DNA of 64,000 bases from Sphingobacterium paludis (GCF_004364125.1 NZ_SNZV01000002.1:248001-312000); one strand, 5' to 3'. Shown: positions 8,383-18,106, numbered from the stretch's first letter. Translations and numbers: made by a program. Notes: generated by a model not told the origin, from the letters alone.

Positions 8383-8604
8383 CTAATACTCATCTTCATT
8401 AAAAAAGAAGTCATCCTTGGTAGGATAGTCTGGCCAAATCTCTTCGATGTTTTCATATGGCTCTCCGTCGTCCTCTAAGGCTTGAAGATTTTCAATTACC
8501 TCAACCGGAGCCCCCGAACGAATAGCATAGTCAATTAACTCATCTTTAGTTGCTGGCCATGGCGCATCTTCCAAATGCGATGCTAATTCTAGTGTCCAAT
8601 ACAT
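8383..8604 (-). CDS. DUF2795-like small acidic protein
   Basis: A 73-residue acidic protein with LASHLEDAPWPATKDELIDYAIRSGAP followed by a short helix and an acidic tail. The pattern 'L....W P.tK.eLi.yA...gap..vi..L..l.dd..Y..i.eiWPDyP' is characteristic of the small DUF2795 family that is common in Bacteroidota. The molecular role is unknown. It is monocistronic, with its own promoter (8633-8663) and terminator (8346-8374), which fits a well-expressed housekeeping-type small protein. Confidence 0.82.
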   Translation of the reverse strand: MYWTLELASHLEDAPWPATKDELIDYAIRSGAPVEVIENLQALEDDGEPYENIEEIWPDYPTKDDFFFNEDEY

Positions 8605-8632
8605 ATCTAATAATTTAAATTGCTATTTTCCG

Positions 8633-8663
8633 CAAAAATAACATTATTATTAAATAAAACAAG
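8633..8663 (-). promoter_or_regulatory. Promoter of the DUF2795-like gene
   Basis: The minus strand carries CTTG (8660-8663), 19 nt of spacer, then TATTTTTG (8633-8640). This is a full match to the Bacteroidota -7 box with a near-match -33 box at standard spacing. The 5' leader would be about 20 nt. Confidence 0.72.
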
Positions 8664-8722
8664 TCAAATGGGTGTTATCAAATTTATTATAATATAATTA
8701 CTTGTGTGTAAGGTTTTTAAAA

Positions 8723-9481
8723 TTATATCTTTTCAAAATCAGAACCTTTTTCTTTTAAGGCATCTAATCGAGGAATGACCGATTTGATATGTTGATTTTT
8801 ATAATCATCTTCAATAAGTCCATCGCGCATACGGACGATCCGGTGCGCATGTTGAGCGATATCTTCTTCGTGGGTCACTAAGATGATCGTGTTCCCTTTA
8901 GCGTGGATATTTTCCATCAATCCCATAATTTCTATGGAGGTTTTGGTATCCAGATTTCCCGTAGGTTCATCTGCCAAGATAATGGACGGTTTGTTAATCA
9001 ATGCGCGAGCCACGGCCACCCGTTGACGTTGCCCGCCGGAAAGCTCATTTGGTTTATGGTCTACGCGGTTACCTAACCCGACGTCTTCCAGCGCTTTCAA
9101 TGCCTGCTCATCTCTTTTCTTTTTACTGTATCCAGCATAGATCAGTGGAAGGGCGACGTTTTCTAAAGCAGTGCTTTTTGGCAACAGATTAAAGGTTTGG
9201 AAGACAAATCCGATTTCCTTGTTGCGCACTTCTGCGAGCTCGTTTTCGGTCATATCGGATACGTTGATACCATTCAGGATATATTGGCCTTTGCTTGGCG
9301 TGTCAAGACAGCCCAGGATATTCATCAAGGTGGATTTTCCGGATCCAGAAGGTCCCATCAACGCTACAAATTCGCCCTTTTCTATATTTAGCGAAACGGA
9401 TTTCAACGCGTGAATCTTTTCTGTACCAATGATATATTCCCTACCGATATCATCTATCTGAATTAAAAAATGCTGTTCCAT
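8723..9481 (-). CDS. ABC transporter ATP-binding protein, LolD/MacB type
   Basis: This 252-residue ATPase has Walker [10 protein letters not shown] (43-51), Q-loop in [10 protein letters not shown], signature LSGGQ (147-151), Walker [13 protein letters not shown] (167-178) and the switch His in LVTHEE. The short form and the sequence around the signature place it in the LolD/MacB/FtsE group, which partners FtsX-type permeases in lipoprotein release or peptide export. No permease gene is adjacent, so it is an orphan ATPase. The upstream gene is plsC-like, 28 nt away, and may be co-transcribed. Confidence 0.9.
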   Translation of the reverse strand: MEQHFLIQIDDIGREYIIGTEKIHALKSVSLNIEKGEFVALMGPSGSGKSTLMNILGCLDTPSKGQYILNGINVSDMTENELAEVRNKEIGFVFQTFNLLPKSTALENVALPLIYAGYSKKKRDEQALKALEDVGLGNRVDHKPNELSGGQRQRVAVARALINKPSIILADEPTGNLDTKTSIEIMGLMENIHAKGNTIILVTHEEDIAQHAHRIVRMRDGLIEDDYKNQHIKSVIPRLDALKEKGSDFEKI

Positions 9482-9509
9482 ACGTTTTGCGCTATAGCCT
9501 GTTATGAAG

Positions 9510-10253
9510 TTACGATTTATTGTAGAGATCCCAAGTGTCTTTCATTTTATTGTATACTTCCCTTTCCAATTGCATGACGTTTTCTTTTCCAACAGCGCTG
9601 GTCTCCACTGGTGCAAGCACATGGACGTGTATCACGCCCGGTTGCGATCCGAATTTTCGCCCGTCATCCCAAAATATCTTCCAGGCATCCTGTATCACGA
9701 CCGGTAGTATCGCGATGTTATGTTCGGTAGCCAAGCGAAATGCCCCCGGTTTAAACGGATGCAAAATTGGCGGGTAGTGGTCATCAATCTTTCCCTCCGG
9801 AAATATAACCAACGATTTTCGATCGAAAAGTAGCTCCAGTGCTTTTTTGTATGCCTTAAAGGAAGACATTTTGCTGTCTCTTTTAACGGGGATATCTATG
9901 GTTTCGAAGAAAATGCGGGTGACCGGATTTTGCAACAATTCATCCTTGCCCATAAATGAAAATGGCGTTTTGCAAAGAAAAGTCAGTACACTAATATCGA
10001 GGAATGAGGTGTGATTTGGACAAATAATATAGGTCTTTGACCAATCCACATCAGCCTCGTAATTTACATGAATCCGAATACCAACAGCATACATGCCAGC
10101 AACACTTATCCATTTCCGGAAGGAGACTATTTTTCGGTAATTTTTATGAGGATTGCGCGCATAAAAAAGCAGGAGGGGATAAGCCAAGGCGAAGAAAAAA
10201 AGAACCGATGCAAAATAAGCATAGCGGTGTATTTTTCTCAATAGTCTAAGCAT
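9510..10253 (-). CDS. 1-acyl-sn-glycerol-3-phosphate acyltransferase (PlsC family)
   Basis: This 247-residue membrane-associated acyltransferase makes phosphatidic acid from lysophosphatidic acid, or acts on a related acceptor. An N-terminal hydrophobic segment (about 12-32) precedes the catalytic NHTSFLD (H81, D86: the HX4D motif), and FPEGKID (151-157) is the acceptor-binding block. Length is normal. It is encoded just before the orphan ABC ATPase on the same strand. Confidence 0.9.
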   Translation of the reverse strand: MLRLLRKIHRYAYFASVLFFFALAYPLLLFYARNPHKNYRKIVSFRKWISVAGMYAVGIRIHVNYEADVDWSKTYIICPNHTSFLDISVLTFLCKTPFSFMGKDELLQNPVTRIFFETIDIPVKRDSKMSSFKAYKKALELLFDRKSLVIFPEGKIDDHYPPILHPFKPGAFRLATEHNIAILPVVIQDAWKIFWDDGRKFGSQPGVIHVHVLAPVETSAVGKENVMQLEREVYNKMKDTWDLYNKS

Positions 10254-10399
10254 CTTTCAAACATATGAAAATTTGTTTTGATATACAATGACGCGTTTGT
10301 CATCAGGGTTTGTATAAACGGCTTACATGTACAGGCAGAAGCCTGTGCATGGGAAATAACAGGACGTGCCGATTTATGGATGGTTTGTTTGGTGGAAAG

Positions 10400-10433
10400 G
10401 TCTGCCTGCGGTAGCTAGCTACCGCAGGCAGAC
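10400..10433. repeat. 34-bp perfect palindrome after the M20 peptidase gene
   Basis: Bases 10400-10416 are the exact reverse complement of 10417-10433, with the centre at AGCT|AGCT. There is no T run, so it is not a classical terminator, although it lies 7 nt past the stop of the minus-strand peptidase gene and would form a 15-bp or longer hairpin in RNA. The hairpin after trpA also contains GGTAGCTAGC. Confidence 0.8.
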
Positions 10434-10440
10434 TTGCATG

Positions 10441-11811
10441 CTATTTACTCAATTCAGCAAAGTATTTGAAAAACGAAGGTATCGTTTCAATGCCCTTCAG
10501 ATAGTTTTCTATGCCATACTTCTCATTTGGGGAGTGTAAGTTGTCACTATCCAATCCGAATCCCAGAAGGACGGTTTTTACGCCAAGCTCTTTTTCAAAA
10601 AGTGCGACGATGGGTATAGAACCTCCGCCACGTGTCGGTATAGGTTTTTTGTTAAACGCATCTTCAAGTGCTTTTTCAGCAGCTTTATAAGCAATGCTGT
10701 CCGTTGGTGTCACCACGGGTTCGCCCCCATGGTGTGGTTTCACCTTCACTGTCACGCAACTTGGTGCAATCTTTTCGAAATGTTCTTTGAAAAGATTCGT
10801 GATCCGCTCCGAGTTTTGATTCGGTACTAAACGCATCGAGATTTTAGCAAACGCTTTGGATGGAAGTACCGTTTTGGCACCTTCACCGATATAACCACCC
10901 CAGATACCATTCACCTCTAGGGTAGGGCGGGTTCCGGTGCGTTCGATACTGCTGTATCCTTTTTCTCCCCATACATCCGCTACGCCCAAATCGCTTTTGT
11001 ATTCCTCAATATCAAAAGGAGCCTTATTCAACGCATCTCTTTCTTCGTCGCTTAATTCAATCACGTCATCATAAAAGCCCGGAATAGCAATATGGTTGTT
11101 CTCATCATGAAGCGAGGCGATCAATTTGGCAAGTATAGTTGCCGGATTGGCCACGGCGCCCCCATATACCCCGGAATGCAGGTCTCGATTGGGACCAGTA
11201 ACTTCTACTTCTACGTAGGATAAACCTCTTAATCCTGTTTCCAAGGACGGCTGTTCCATGCTGATCATGGACGTGTCGGAAATCACAATGACGTCGTTTT
11301 GCAAGCGTTCTTTATTTGCTTTTACAAAGGTGGCCAAGTTGGCCGAGCCAACCTCTTCCTCTCCTTCGATCATAAACTTGATGTTACAAGCTAAGGCGTC
11401 ATTTTTCATCATATATTCGAAGGCTTTTACATGCATGTAAAACTGACCTTTATCGTCCGCTGCTCCGCGTGCATAGATTTTTCCGTCACGGACGGTGGGT
11501 TCAAAAGGTGGCGTATCCCATAATTCTAAAGGATCTGCCGGTTGCACATCGTAGTGGCCATAGACCAGGACGGTAGGTAAATCATCGGATATAATTTTCT
11601 CTCCATAAACAATAGGGTTACCTGCAGTCGGACAAACCTCGACGTTGTCTGCTCCCGCTTCCTTTAGTTTTTCAGCAACGAAGTCTGCTGTTTTCTCCAC
11701 GTCCTTCTTGTACGCCGGATCGGCGCTAATCGAAGGGAATCGTAATAAGGCGAACAACTCTTCTAAAAATCTCTCCTGATTGGATTGAACATATTCTTTT
11801 ATCGTTTGCAT
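10441..11811 (-). CDS. M20 family dipeptidase
   Basis: A 456-residue cytoplasmic metallopeptidase of the M20/M25 clan, CNDP-like subgroup, likely cleaving dipeptides. The metal ligands are readable: GHYDVQP (H86, D88 region), GAADDKGQ (D119 bridging) and EGEEEVGS (E151/E152). The internal dimerisation lid (about 205-370) carries LHSGVYGGAVANPA, and the C-terminal LHSPNEKYGI provides the last His ligand. There is no signal peptide. A -7 box TAGCTTTG lies at 11828-11835, giving a short leader. Confidence 0.92.
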   Translation of the reverse strand: MQTIKEYVQSNQERFLEELFALLRFPSISADPAYKKDVEKTADFVAEKLKEAGADNVEVCPTAGNPIVYGEKIISDDLPTVLVYGHYDVQPADPLELWDTPPFEPTVRDGKIYARGAADDKGQFYMHVKAFEYMMKNDALACNIKFMIEGEEEVGSANLATFVKANKERLQNDVIVISDTSMISMEQPSLETGLRGLSYVEVEVTGPNRDLHSGVYGGAVANPATILAKLIASLHDENNHIAIPGFYDDVIELSDEERDALNKAPFDIEEYKSDLGVADVWGEKGYSSIERTGTRPTLEVNGIWGGYIGEGAKTVLPSKAFAKISMRLVPNQNSERITNLFKEHFEKIAPSCVTVKVKPHHGGEPVVTPTDSIAYKAAEKALEDAFNKKPIPTRGGGSIPIVALFEKELGVKTVLLGFGLDSDNLHSPNEKYGIENYLKGIETIPSFFKYFAELSK

Positions 11812-11827
11812 GTGCTATGTGTTTTTG

Positions 11828-11835
11828 CAAAGCTA
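11828..11835 (-). promoter_or_regulatory. -7 box for the M20 dipeptidase gene
   Basis: TAGCTTTG on the minus strand matches TAnnTTTG and lies 16 nt before the ATG at 11811. No -33 box is evident. Confidence 0.45.
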
Positions 11836-11921
11836 GCAATTATAATTTTATTCTATTGGGAGAACAGGTTGGCTATTGTGTGGGATAGTTTGTTAAAAAA
11901 ATGTTAAACATTTCAATACTG

Positions 11922-11952
11922 TTTGAATAGCGATTGAATTATGATATTTTCG
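11922..11952 (+). promoter_or_regulatory. Promoter of the outer-membrane barrel/GLPGLI operon
   Basis: TTTG (11922-11925), exactly 19 nt of spacer, then TATTTTCG (11945-11952), one base off the -7 consensus TAnnTTTG. The expected start is near 11958, leaving a leader of about 25 nt before the ATG at 11983. Confidence 0.68.
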
Positions 11953-11982
11953 TAGATAGGATATCTGATACTACCAATTTTT

Positions 11983-14745
11983 ATGAAAAGACTAACCGCC
12001 CTCGTTGGGTTCATTCTATTTGCCGGATTTTTTGCGGTGCATGCGCAAGTCAAAGTGACGGGCGAGGTAGTGGATGACACGGAACAGGAAACAAAATTAG
12101 CTAAAGCTTCTGTTATGCTCCTGCGTGCTAAGGACTCTATTTTAGTGCAGCACACACGAACGGATCAACAAGGCAGATTTTCCTTATTACGCCCTGATAC
12201 GATTCCCTACTTGCTCATTATTACGTATCCAAAATACGGTGATTACTATAAAACCATCACCGCCGAAACCGATGTTGCTGTAGGGACGGTACGCTTAAGC
12301 AATGTGAGCCAGTTGCTGGAAGAGGTTATCGTTACGGGTAAAATTCCCGTCGTCATTAAAGGCGATACGACAGAATACGACGCTTCAAGTTTTGCAGTAG
12401 AGAAAAATGCGAAGGTGGAGGATTTGCTGAAAATGCTGCCTGGTATATCCGTAGATGCAAGCGGAAAAATAACGGCACAAGGCAAGACGGTAGAAAAGGT
12501 GTTGGTAGATGGGGAAGAGTTTTTTGGGAATGATCCTACTTTGGTGACACGTAATGTGCGTTCAGATATGGTGGACAAGGTGCAGCTTTACGAGAAGACA
12601 TCAGAAGAGGCAGATCGTACCGGAGTGGATGATGGGCAACGCATACAGACCATCAATTTAAAGCTTAAGGAAGATGCGAAGAAAGGCATGTTTGGAAAAA
12701 CGGAGGCCGGTGGCGGTGGCGATACCGATAGGGGGTTCTACAGCGGAACGCTCGCCCTTAACAAGTTTAACGGCAGCCAGAAACTTGGGGTGTTTGGCCT
12801 TACATCAAATGATGGTACGGTGTCACTGAATTGGGAAGATAGGGATCGATTTGGATTTTCGGATTTAAGTACAGAAGTTTCAGACGATGGTTCCGTATCA
12901 TTCTCCTGGCAGGGCGATGCTATGGATTACTGGAACGGGAGGGGGCGGCCTAGAGCGTTAAGCACTGGAGTGTCGTTCGCTGATGCTTGGAAGGATTCGA
13001 AACATAAACTTAATACCAGCTATAAATTTGGCATCATAGAGAACGAAGAGGAAAGCACACGCACTTTGCAAGAGAATTTGTTGGATGCCGTACTGAATTC
13101 CAATGAAGAGAGCTCTAGCAAGGCGCGAGATCAGAAACATCGTTTTAACGGACGTTACGACCTGAAAATTGATTCGTTGACCACGTTGACATTAAGCCTT
13201 GGCGCTGCTGCCGGAAATGTAGAAAGTAGACGATCCCAAGAAACCAATACGTTCGATGGCGAGGGCAATCAGATTAACGACAATGTCGCGAACCAAAATA
13301 TGCAGTCGGACAATCAATCGATAGATTATAGCGCGTATTTGACACGTAAGCTACGCAAAGAGGGGCGATCAATATCCCTGCGTGTGAACGGAAACCACAA
13401 TGAAAGCAAGGGCGAGGGTTGGTTGAATTCCACGGCTAATTTTTTTGCGTTGGATAGTGTTTCCGAGATTGACCAACGCAAGACCATGCGGTCGTTTGGG
13501 AATAACTTTCGCACGTCCATTGCATACACCGAGCCACTATGGAAGCGATTAACGTCTAGTCTGCAGTATGAATTTAGTCGAGGCGTATCGTCCTCTATCA
13601 ATAGTTCGTTCAATCAGTCGGCTGCAACGGGTGAGTATGATGAGCTGGATCAGGAATTTAGTAACGATTTTGATTTTAATACGACGCGTCATGCGGCAAA
13701 CCTCTCTTTCAATTATCGCTCAGATCTGTTTGATGCAAATTTGACCAATAATGTTCGTCATGATGAACTATACCAAGTGAATAATTATGAAGGGATGGAT
13801 CTGAGTAGAAACTTCATAACGTACAATCCGACCGTGTTTTTCCGCTATAAAATGTCTAAATCTAAAAGTGTGTATTTCCGCTTCAACCGCAATAACAATC
13901 TCCCATCTTTAACACAAATCCAGCCATTGCGGCAAAATACAGACCAACTGAATATTGTGGTGGGGAACGAAAACTTACGCCCTTCGCAAAGCAATTCTTA
14001 CAACCTCCGGTTCAACACCTATAATATGCTAAAGAATGCATACATGTACGTATCGCTAAACTGGTCACAGCAGTTCAATAATATTCAGCAAAATATCCAG
14101 ATCGAAAATGGAAGGCGGACACTTTCTTTTGCCAACCTCGACCGGGTGGCGAATACGGTCAGTCTTTGGACAGGTCTAGGTCGCGATCTGCTAAAAAAGC
14201 AAAAAGTGAGAGGTAGTTTGGATTTCGATGGTACGTATAATAACTATTTCAATTACATCAATGGTGCATTGAGCGAGAATGATAATATTGATTTGTCTTT
14301 ATCCCTAAATTTTGATAGAAGCGTCAAGAAAGGGTTTGACTTTTCAATAGGATTTAGACCGGGCTATAGTCTGCTTCGAAACTCGCTGCAGCCCGATCTG
14401 AATAGCAATGGCTTTGTATACAACAGCAATGCGAATTTAGAGTACTATCTGCCATGGAAGCTTAAGGTGTATTCAACGATTAATTATCTGTATCAAGCCC
14501 CGACAAAGGTATTTTCCGAAAAATTCGAACGGTTTTTATGGCAGCCCGGTGTTACTAAGAAGTTTTTAAAAAATGAATCCTTAACGCTCAATTTCTTCAT
14601 TAACGATGCACTGAACCAAAACATCGGTTTTACTAGGCGCCAAAATGCCAGCACACTCGTGCAAGACCGCTATAATACAATAGCCAGGTATTTCATGTTA
14701 AAAGTAAGTTGGGATTTCACATCCATGAAAGGAGGAACAGAATAA
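11983..14745 (+). CDS. Outer-membrane beta-barrel protein, TonB-receptor-like
   Basis: This 920-residue protein starts with a signal peptide (about 1-22), followed by a carboxypeptidase-regulatory-like beta domain (about 24-105). A plug-like region (about 125-225) contains VEDLLKMLPGISVDASGKI and VDGEEFFGNDPTLV. A long barrel of alternating aromatic/hydrophobic strands follows, typical of the Bacteroidota 'outer membrane beta-barrel family' related to TonB receptors. The transported substrate cannot be read from the sequence. The stop codon overlaps the start of a GLPGLI gene (TAATG), so the two are translationally coupled, with an AGGAGGA-like site just before it. Confidence 0.88.
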   Translation: MKRLTALVGFILFAGFFAVHAQVKVTGEVVDDTEQETKLAKASVMLLRAKDSILVQHTRTDQQGRFSLLRPDTIPYLLIITYPKYGDYYKTITAETDVAVGTVRLSNVSQLLEEVIVTGKIPVVIKGDTTEYDASSFAVEKNAKVEDLLKMLPGISVDASGKITAQGKTVEKVLVDGEEFFGNDPTLVTRNVRSDMVDKVQLYEKTSEEADRTGVDDGQRIQTINLKLKEDAKKGMFGKTEAGGGGDTDRGFYSGTLALNKFNGSQKLGVFGLTSNDGTVSLNWEDRDRFGFSDLSTEVSDDGSVSFSWQGDAMDYWNGRGRPRALSTGVSFADAWKDSKHKLNTSYKFGIIENEEESTRTLQENLLDAVLNSNEESSSKARDQKHRFNGRYDLKIDSLTTLTLSLGAAAGNVESRRSQETNTFDGEGNQINDNVANQNMQSDNQSIDYSAYLTRKLRKEGRSISLRVNGNHNESKGEGWLNSTANFFALDSVSEIDQRKTMRSFGNNFRTSIAYTEPLWKRLTSSLQYEFSRGVSSSINSSFNQSAATGEYDELDQEFSNDFDFNTTRHAANLSFNYRSDLFDANLTNNVRHDELYQVNNYEGMDLSRNFITYNPTVFFRYKMSKSKSVYFRFNRNNNLPSLTQIQPLRQNTDQLNIVVGNENLRPSQSNSYNLRFNTYNMLKNAYMYVSLNWSQQFNNIQQNIQIENGRRTLSFANLDRVANTVSLWTGLGRDLLKKQKVRGSLDFDGTYNNYFNYINGALSENDNIDLSLSLNFDRSVKKGFDFSIGFRPGYSLLRNSLQPDLNSNGFVYNSNANLEYYLPWKLKVYSTINYLYQAPTKVFSEKFERFLWQPGVTKKFLKNESLTLNFFINDALNQNIGFTRRQNASTLVQDRYNTIARYFMLKVSWDFTSMKGGTE

Positions 14746-15533
14746 TGAAAAAGTTTATAACCTTATGTATAGTCAATGCATTGTTTTCCACGCTCAGCTT
14801 TGGGCAATACGCCTATTTTCCGGACGGAGGTATCATACATTTCGAAAAGCGAGTGCACCTCAAGAACTTTATGAAGCGCAAGATGGCCTTGTCAAAAAGC
14901 GATAACTTCGACCGTTCGTATATGGAGCAATTGATGAGCAAAGCACCAGAATCTTACGTTTATAAAAGCATTTTATCATTTAACGGTTCGGAATCGCGGT
15001 ATGACCCGGTGAAGGAGGAGTCAACAGCGATCATGCGCAACCTGGAATGGTATGGTTTTGACTATGCCGGGAGCTACTACCAAGATATAGAAAAAGGGGT
15101 TTTCAAAAATAAGCTCGACTATAATGGTGGAAATGTTCTATTGGAGGACTCGCTGCTGCATATCAAGTGGAAAATAACAAATGAGTACCGGGATATTGCG
15201 GGCTATAACTGCCGCCGTGCCAATGGTGTATTGCTAGACTCTATATTTGTGGTGGCTTTCTATACCGATGCTATTCCACTATCTTCGGGGCCTATGGGCA
15301 CTAATGGTCTCCCGGGAATGATTTTAGGTTTTGCGGTGCCTGAGCAGCACTACAGTATTTACGCAACAAAAGTAGAAATGGGGCAGCCACAAATTCATAG
15401 TGAGTTTGCTAAAAAACGTGATAAACCTATGCGTAGAGCCGATTTTCAAACCTTTATGCGGGATCGACTTCGGGTAGGCGATTGGTATACGGAGGCTGAG
15501 TTTAATTTTATGATGGTCAATATGTTGTTGTAG
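14745..15533 (+). CDS. GLPGLI family exported protein
   Basis: A 262-residue protein with a signal peptide (about 1-20, ending SLSFG-QYAYF) and the family hallmark GLPGMILG (188-195). A conserved YNCRRANG segment (154-161) lies before it. GLPGLI proteins are exported Bacteroidota proteins of unknown function, often encoded beside outer-membrane barrel proteins, as here. I chose the ATG at 14745, which overlaps the previous stop by one base and has a strong AGGAGGA ribosome site at 14730-14736. An upstream in-frame start would lack a proper signal peptide. The C-terminus may be slightly short, but the stop is followed directly by a terminator. Confidence 0.9.
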   Translation: MKKFITLCIVNALFSTLSFGQYAYFPDGGIIHFEKRVHLKNFMKRKMALSKSDNFDRSYMEQLMSKAPESYVYKSILSFNGSESRYDPVKEESTAIMRNLEWYGFDYAGSYYQDIEKGVFKNKLDYNGGNVLLEDSLLHIKWKITNEYRDIAGYNCRRANGVLLDSIFVVAFYTDAIPLSSGPMGTNGLPGMILGFAVPEQHYSIYATKVEMGQPQIHSEFAKKRDKPMRRADFQTFMRDRLRVGDWYTEAEFNFMMVNMLL

Positions 15534-15560
15534 GCCGTTACGGACAAAAGAGACGTCAAT

Positions 15561-15593
15561 AAAAAATCCCCAACGAAATGAAGGGGATTTTTT
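15561..15593. terminator. Bidirectional terminator
   Basis: An 11-bp stem (15561-15571 with 15583-15593; A6TCCCC/GGGGAT6) separates the convergent GLPGLI gene (+) and histone H1-like gene (-), with A and T runs serving either strand. Confidence 0.88.
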
Positions 15594-15608
15594 ATTAAAC
15601 TCAAAAAA

Positions 15609-15791
15609 TTATTTCTTTTCGTCGTTTTTCTTCGAAGTAACTTCGTTACGAATCTCCTGTGCTAACGTTTTGATCTCTTGTAAGCCTTTACGTACACGTG
15701 TACCTGCAGCTGAATTTCCGTTGTTGAAGAATTTGTCTGCATCGCCTTCGATTGAAGCTATTAAGCTTTTTAATTTGTTGTAATTTTCCAT
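15609..15791 (-). CDS. Histone H1-like small basic protein
   Basis: A 60-residue protein, MENYNKLKSLIASIEGDADK..., with the block FFNNGNSAAGTRVRKGLQEIK (about 22-42) and a lysine-rich tail. It matches the short Bacteroidota proteins annotated 'histone H1', thought to bind DNA and contribute to nucleoid organisation. The evidence for that role is by family resemblance. I chose the ATG at 15791; a TTG two codons earlier is less likely. The gene is alone, with a terminator immediately downstream, in keeping with strong independent expression. Confidence 0.85.
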   Translation of the reverse strand: MENYNKLKSLIASIEGDADKFFNNGNSAAGTRVRKGLQEIKTLAQEIRNEVTSKKNDEKK

Positions 15792-15913
15792 TTTCAATTA
15801 TATAATTTTAAGTTTCTCTTAATTCTTGTTCTAAGATATAATAAATATTCAAAAACAAAGAACTAATATCCGATTTTTAAAATAAAAACCCAATTTATTT
15901 GGGCGAAAAGCCC

Positions 15914-18052
15914 TTATTCGATGATTTTCAGCTCGTTAATAATGTTTTGAGCACCCGCGAACTTATCGATAATAAACAACACATAGCGAATATCGACAGA
16001 GATCGTCCGTTGAAGTTTTGGATCGAAAATCACATCACCGGCCATGGCCTCAATGTTTCCATCAAAAGCTAAGCCAATAAGTTCTCCATTGCCATTTAAT
16101 ACCGGTGATCCTGAATTACCTCCTGTAATATCATGATCGCTCAAAAAGTTGACCGGCATATAGCCTTCTTTATCGGCGTAGCGGCCATAGTCTTTCGCTT
16201 CGTACAGCTCCATCAACCGTTTTGGCAAATCAAACTCCTCATCATTGGGTTTGTATTTAGCGATGGTGCCCTTCAACGTGGTGTAGTTATTGATTTTCGC
16301 ATCGTTTCGCGGGTCTTGTGGCAATGCTCTAATTGTTCCATAAGTTAAACGTAGCGTGGAGTTTGCATCCGGATAATACTTACCTTTTGGATTGGAAGCC
16401 AATACACCTGCTATATACTTGCGGTATGCTGCTTGATATTTATCAGCCAAAGCATCAGCCTCCGGTGATTTTTCGCGGTATTTATCCATTAATGATTTGG
16501 AGATCAGGTACAAAGGATCGGTATCGATCACATCGGCTGATGGATTAGTTAAGAATGCTTGCAATTTTTCTGCCGAGGAGAAGATGCTTTTGTCGAAAGC
16601 GGCTTGCACCTCAGGGCCGAATGATCCCGCATTCTTTTTGTTAAGCTCTTCGATGTACGGTGCGATGTTTCCCGCTTTCTTTGCGTACAGATTAAGCTCG
16701 TCAGCTAATACGTCGATTTCTAATGGCAGATAGATGTTTTCAAAGGTCTCTGTAAAGCCTGCTTCAAAATTTGGACGCATTTCTGCGCGCTTCGCTTCAT
16801 TTGCCGCCGCATACTGTTTTAAAGCAGCACCTAAGCTATATGGCAATGCCGCAAATGTCGAAGAGCGAAGCATACCGATAAGATAGTTATCATGTCTTGC
16901 TTTATCATTCGTAGCTTCGTAGTATGCATTAATTGTAGGAAGCACGTCTGCATAAAGGCTCTTATTCGCTTTTTTGTTCGCCCATTTTTGGAACTTCGCT
17001 TCCGCTACACGTTTCGTCGCTGCGGTATTGTGTTTCGTTAGGGCATCGATCATTCCCTGGCGATTTTTCCAGTAATTCGCCACGCCGGAATAGGTCGAAG
17101 CATAATTCAGCTTCACGGCTTGGTCTTTGTCCATGTGTTTCTTCATGGCATCCATACCTACTTTCGAGGCTTCTACCCAAGCTGGGTAAGCGTAGTTTAC
17201 GTTTTGATCGATACCTGCGGCGGTCATCCAGCGGTTGGTTCTTCCGGGGTAGCCCAGGATCATGGAGAAGTCACCTTCCTTGATGCCTTTCAAGCTTACC
17301 GGGAGAAAGTGTTTAGGCTTGAGCGGTACATTTTCTGTAGAGTAGGCTGCTGGGTTTCCATTTTTGTCGCCATACACGCGGAAAATTGAAAAGTCTCCCG
17401 TATGTCGAGGCCATTCCCAGTTATCCGTGTCGCCGCCAAACTTACCGATGCTGTTAGGCGGCGTACCCACCAAACGCACGTCGGTGTAGTCTTGGTAAAC
17501 GAAGTAGTAGTATTCATTTCCATTGTAAAAGGATTTTACCGATACCACATACTTGCCGTCCTCGCTGTTTTCCTTTTCAATCTTTGCGATCTCTTGGTTG
17601 ATGATCTTTTCGCGCTCTTTTTCGCTCATGTCATTGTTCACCAATCCCAAGATGCGTTTTGAAACGTCATCCATACGCACAAAGAAACGAACGGAAAGTG
17701 ATTTGGGCTTTAACTCTTCTGTCAGGGATTTTGCCCAGAAGCCATTCGTCAAGTGGTCATTCTCCGGTGTCGATAGTTCGGCGATAGCGCCATAGCCGCA
17801 ATGGTGATTGGTGAAGACCAACCCTTGTCCAGAGACGATTTCTGCCGTACAACCACCATTGAATTGGACGATTGCATCCTTTAATGAAGAATTGTTTATA
17901 CTATAAATTTCTTCCGCCGTCAGTTTGAGGCCTTTCTTCTGCATGTCGGCCTCATTAAGACGCTTTAGGTGCATTAAAAACCACATTCCCTCGTCGGCGA
18001 AAGTCGTCATACTCACTACCGATAGTAGTAAGAAAATCCAGATTTTTTTCAT
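15914..18052 (-). CDS. S46 family dipeptidyl-peptidase (DPP7/DPP11 type)
   Basis: A 712-residue exported serine peptidase that releases dipeptides from peptide N-termini, used by asaccharolytic or proteolytic Bacteroidota. A signal peptide (1-19) precedes the catalytic blocks: TNHHCGYGAI (His near 84), DTDNWEWPRHTGDF (Asp) and GGNSGSPVLNG (Ser near 648). After the serine, the sequence reads GLAFDGNIEAM. A Gly at this point is the DPP7-type residue, whereas DPP11 has Arg, so hydrophobic P1 preference is more likely than acidic. ATG 18052 is preferred over an upstream TTG. A promoter with standard spacing lies at 18076-18106. Confidence 0.92.
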   Translation of the reverse strand: MKKIWIFLLLSVVSMTTFADEGMWFLMHLKRLNEADMQKKGLKLTAEEIYSINNSSLKDAIVQFNGGCTAEIVSGQGLVFTNHHCGYGAIAELSTPENDHLTNGFWAKSLTEELKPKSLSVRFFVRMDDVSKRILGLVNNDMSEKEREKIINQEIAKIEKENSEDGKYVVSVKSFYNGNEYYYFVYQDYTDVRLVGTPPNSIGKFGGDTDNWEWPRHTGDFSIFRVYGDKNGNPAAYSTENVPLKPKHFLPVSLKGIKEGDFSMILGYPGRTNRWMTAAGIDQNVNYAYPAWVEASKVGMDAMKKHMDKDQAVKLNYASTYSGVANYWKNRQGMIDALTKHNTAATKRVAEAKFQKWANKKANKSLYADVLPTINAYYEATNDKARHDNYLIGMLRSSTFAALPYSLGAALKQYAAANEAKRAEMRPNFEAGFTETFENIYLPLEIDVLADELNLYAKKAGNIAPYIEELNKKNAGSFGPEVQAAFDKSIFSSAEKLQAFLTNPSADVIDTDPLYLISKSLMDKYREKSPEADALADKYQAAYRKYIAGVLASNPKGKYYPDANSTLRLTYGTIRALPQDPRNDAKINNYTTLKGTIAKYKPNDEEFDLPKRLMELYEAKDYGRYADKEGYMPVNFLSDHDITGGNSGSPVLNGNGELIGLAFDGNIEAMAGDVIFDPKLQRTISVDIRYVLFIIDKFAGAQNIINELKIIE

Positions 18053-18075
18053 GTTTTCAACCAATTAATGTGTGA

Positions 18076-18106
18076 CAAAGTTGATTTAAATCCTGTTCAA
18101 ATCAAA
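18076..18106 (-). promoter_or_regulatory. Promoter of the S46 peptidase gene
   Basis: Minus-strand TTTG (18103-18106), 19 nt, then CAACTTTG (18076-18083), one mismatch to TAnnTTTG. The leader would be about 18 nt. Confidence 0.6.

Noticed and set aside
8723..9481. Calling this ATPase LolD
   Set aside because: LolD needs LolC/E partners; none is adjacent, so I gave only the general LolD/MacB type.
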